Below the pieces are notes generated by a model, which was given only the letters and a program-made list of their open reading frames with translations, was not told the origin of the DNA and did no database searches. Of a DNA stretch of 64,000 nucleotides, positions 61,632 through 64,000 are shown piece after piece. The position numbers and the translations under genes are program-made. Location: contig NW_003314264.1 of the NCBI RefSeq assembly GCF_000143415.4, positions 1,958,074-2,022,073 of the forward strand, written 5' to 3'. The DNA comes from Selaginella moellendorffii (taxonomy: Eukaryota > Streptophyta > Lycopodiopsida > Selaginellales > Selaginellaceae). Numbering within the stretch: the first letter of the stretch is position 1; each line of letters starts with the position of its first letter.

Positions 61632-63571
61632 TCAATCCCAGGGAGCGCTAGCGATGGCTTGCTCCAAATCTTCTAGCAAGTCATTCACGTCCTCGATGCC
61701 CACAGAGATCCTTATGAGATCTTTCTGGAGGCCTCGAGCTTTGCGGACTTCCACGGGGATGCTCGCGTGGGACATGAAGCACGGCAAGCTTATCAGCGAT
61801 TTCACACTCCCTGAGACACCAGATCTTAGAAGGAATGGAGAAACTCTCAAAGATGAAGTTACCGAAGCTCACTGTGATGCTGAAAAGCCGAGTTTGCTCG
61901 ACGATGTGCTTGGAAACTGCGACCGAGCCCGTGTAAAAGCTTAGAACAGATCCAGCTCCCATGCACTGGAAAGATTTATGCGTTTGGATGAAGACAACAA
62001 CCATATGGAAGAGTTACCTGGCTGTAATGAAGTTCATGTCCTGGGTGACTGGGCAATCCCGCATAGCGAACGTTGCCGAGCTTTGGATGTGAGGCCAGAT
62101 ACTCAGCTATCACCTGGGCATTTTGCTACAAGAAAGGAGCAGTGTTTGAGACGCAAGACTTTGATACTCTAAACTGTACCTGTTGCTTCTCCACACGAAG
62201 GGGCATGGTTTTGATCCCTCGCAAGCACCCCCAACAATCAAATGGTGCTAGGCCGGTTCCTTCGGCGTTTTGGAGGAAGTAAATTTTCTTTGCCAATCTG
62301 GAACATGCAGCTCACTGGCTTAGATACGAAACAAAGTGATAGACTTACTCATCGTCTTTGACAGCGAGCACACCAGCCATGAGGTCGCTGTGGCCGGAAA
62401 TAAATTTAGTTGCCGAATGCATGACAATATCTGCAATCGATCACACGCAAGCCGTAAGTTAAATGGACAAGATGGAAAACTTATACCTGCGCCAAGCTCC
62501 AATGGTTTGGACAACGCCGGAGACATGATACTATTGTCTACCATAACTAAAGCACCGTTCTCATGAGCAATTCTTGAGATTGCCTACAAAACCATGTTAT
62601 GTGGTGGTAAACGAACGAATCAAGCAGTTGATGTATATACCCGAATGTCGGAGATGATTTGACGAGGATTAGTCGGGCTCTCGAGCCACACAAGTCGCGT
62701 AGACGAAGATATGGCACGTCGAACATCCTCTAGATTACTGGTGTCTACACGCCTGAAAAACCATAGTAAGAAACTCCACATTCTTGATACCTAGCTTCTT
62801 ACTTCACAGTGATTCCAGAATTTGGAGTAATTCGGGACAGAAGTCTATCAGATCCGCCATATATGTCATCGCCTGCAACTATGTCTTCTCCTGAAAAGAT
62901 TTTGACAATGAAACTGCTGGAAAAATGGATACAAACATCACCTGCTGAAACTAGATGGGATGCAGCACTTAGCGCAGCCATTCCACTGGTAAAACAAAAC
63001 GCGCGGGAAGCACCCTCCAACTTTGCTAGTAACCTACAAATCGTTTGATCGTGAGCTAGAAAATGAAGATAAAAAACGAAGAGAACGCTTACGATTCAAG
63101 AGCATCACGAGTTGGATTCCCACTTCTCGTGTAGTCATACTGGCCGCATTCGGTAGCTGATGGCTAGAAAAAAATCAATGTCGAGCGTTCCAACAATCGA
63201 AACTTACTTGCTTGAAAGTTGCTGTCTGATACAGCGGAGTGCTAAGAGCTCCAAATGGATCGAATTCGCTGCTGAATTGCATAATCTCCGTCGACATGCT
63301 AAGCTCCTTCTTCGCATCCACTGCCGGGGTACAAATAAGCGGAAGAGCAAAGGATTCCAAGCCAATGTACCTGACCCTGGAGCTAGATTTTCAAGCTCCA
63401 TCGCGCAAGGCCGAGCAAAACATCTGGCCGTCACTCCGGGCGCCCTGATCCTCGATGGAGCGCCGATTCCAGCAGCCTGACACACGATTCACAGCTGCGT
63501 GGTCGAAAATACGTGAAATCGAAGCCCCATACCTGTGATGGCGCCGCGATTGCCACTCCCTCGAGTAGCAT
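61632..63571 (-). CDS. CBL: Cystathionine beta-lyase, plastidial
   Basis: Thirteen exons, minus strand: 63571-63533, 63476-63371, 63320-63208, 63163-63093, 63033-62942, 62890-62803, 62752-62641, 62583-62487, 62430-62349, 62297-62180, 62125-62018, 61965-61863, 61810-61632. They close at 435 residues. This PLP enzyme cleaves cystathionine to homocysteine in methionine synthesis. Family motifs: [83 protein letters not shown], the PLP lysine in [20 protein letters not shown], and [14 protein letters not shown]. The start was chosen because [20 protein letters not shown] continues into a plausible transit peptide. The intron 62891-62941 is 51 nt, in frame and stop-free, so retention would insert 17 residues beside the active-site domain. 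Confidence 0.96.
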
Positions 63572-63813
63572 TCTAGCCAGTGAGAATAATTTTTAGGGTT
63601 CGTCCAGGCAATGTTTTGTCCACGTGGCGCGATTCTAGACCGGCGGTAGCCGGTTGCCATGGTGCCCCTTTAGAACAAGAAAAAATGCGTGTAAAGGGAT
63701 TCGAGAAAGGTCGATCTTTTCATTTCATTCATTCATTCATTCTCTAGGGTTGTGCTAGGGTTTTGAGAGCGCCTCGCCGGAGAGGCCCGGGAGAAGCAAA
63801 TTCGATCGGTCGG
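63572..63813. promoter_or_regulatory. Divergent promoter region between CBL and the right-edge gene
   Basis: 242 bp separate the two start codons. It contains TTTAGGGTT (63592), CTAGGGTTGTGCTAGGGTTTT (63746-63765; telo-box-like) and a CATT repeat (63721-63739). No TATA box is obvious. Confidence 0.4.
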
Positions 63814-64000
63814 ATGGGGCGCCCGCTTCCGGCACACCTCACGACTGTGGACGCTGTAAGCAATCGAGCGCCGTGAGCTGCGCGGCGCGATCTTTCTTTC
63901 TTTCGTTTGCTGAATTCTCGCTCTCAGCTGCAGGAAAATGAGAATGTCGTGCTGGGAATGCCTGGGCCATGGGCGGAGGACAATCAAGAAATGAGCGATC
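63814..64000 (+). CDS. Start of an unrecognised gene (partial, runs off right edge)
   Basis: The ATG at 63814 opens MGRPLPAHLTTVDA, followed by GTAAGC. A pyrimidine-rich tract ends in TCTCAG at 63927, and the next exon reads LQENENVVLGMPGPWAEDNQ in the same phase. So exon 1 is 63814-63855 and exon 2 starts at 63928 and continues beyond the window. The frame across the junction is consistent, but there is too little sequence to name the product. Confidence 0.5.

Overview
The window is plant nuclear DNA, most likely from a lycophyte such as Selaginella. I infer this from the gene content and architecture. Introns are very short (about 45-70 nt) with GT-AG ends, intergenic spacing is tight, and there are three intronless PPR genes with long arrays of about 31-residue S-type repeats. 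Plant-only families (PSI1, PUB62, land-plant GPAT) sit beside CFAP52/WDR16, a motile-cilium protein that seed plants with non-swimming sperm have lost. I did no database search. Exon joins were read by eye and checked for frame closure.

Layout. 1-5.4 kb: a pseudokinase-Sel1 gene running off the left edge, a PPR gene, and a type-2 tryptophan synthase beta gene. 5.4-9.4 kb: a gene-poor, AT-rich stretch. 9.4-15.4 kb: a PUB62-like U-box E3 and a PSI1-like (DUF3475/DUF668) gene. 15.4-31.4 kb: a mosaic of recycled pieces of four local sequences (PSI1 3' end, an F-box gene, a GPAT gene, an unrecognised membrane-protein gene), including two diverged copies of a block of about 5 kb. In the left copy the membrane gene and GPAT are broken; in the right copy both are intact. 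31.4-36.7 kb: mostly relics (kinase fragment, possible LINE fragment, GH3 beta-xylosidase pseudogene). 36.7-45.4 kb: ING1-like PHD protein, a probable organellar protein of unknown function, a second GPAT, an intact F-box gene and a second PPR. 46.7-53.6 kb: a glycine-tract protein, a YY1-like zinc-finger protein and a third PPR. 54.6-63.6 kb: four minus-strand housekeeping genes in a row (HPPD, CFAP52, PUR2, CBL), and the start of a rightward gene at the edge.

How the genes relate. There are no operons. Tryptophan synthase beta, cystathionine beta-lyase (methionine), HPPD (tyrosine to homogentisate, tocopherol and plastoquinone) and GAR synthetase (purines) are plastid-linked or basic metabolism. 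The two GPATs belong to the sn-2 GPAT family of cutin/suberin synthesis. The PPRs would act on organellar RNA. PUB62, ING1, YY1, PSI1 and the F-box proteins are regulatory. Several genes sit head to head over 100-250 bp, implying shared promoters. The least described material is the 15-31 kb mosaic and the intact orphan membrane-protein gene inside it.
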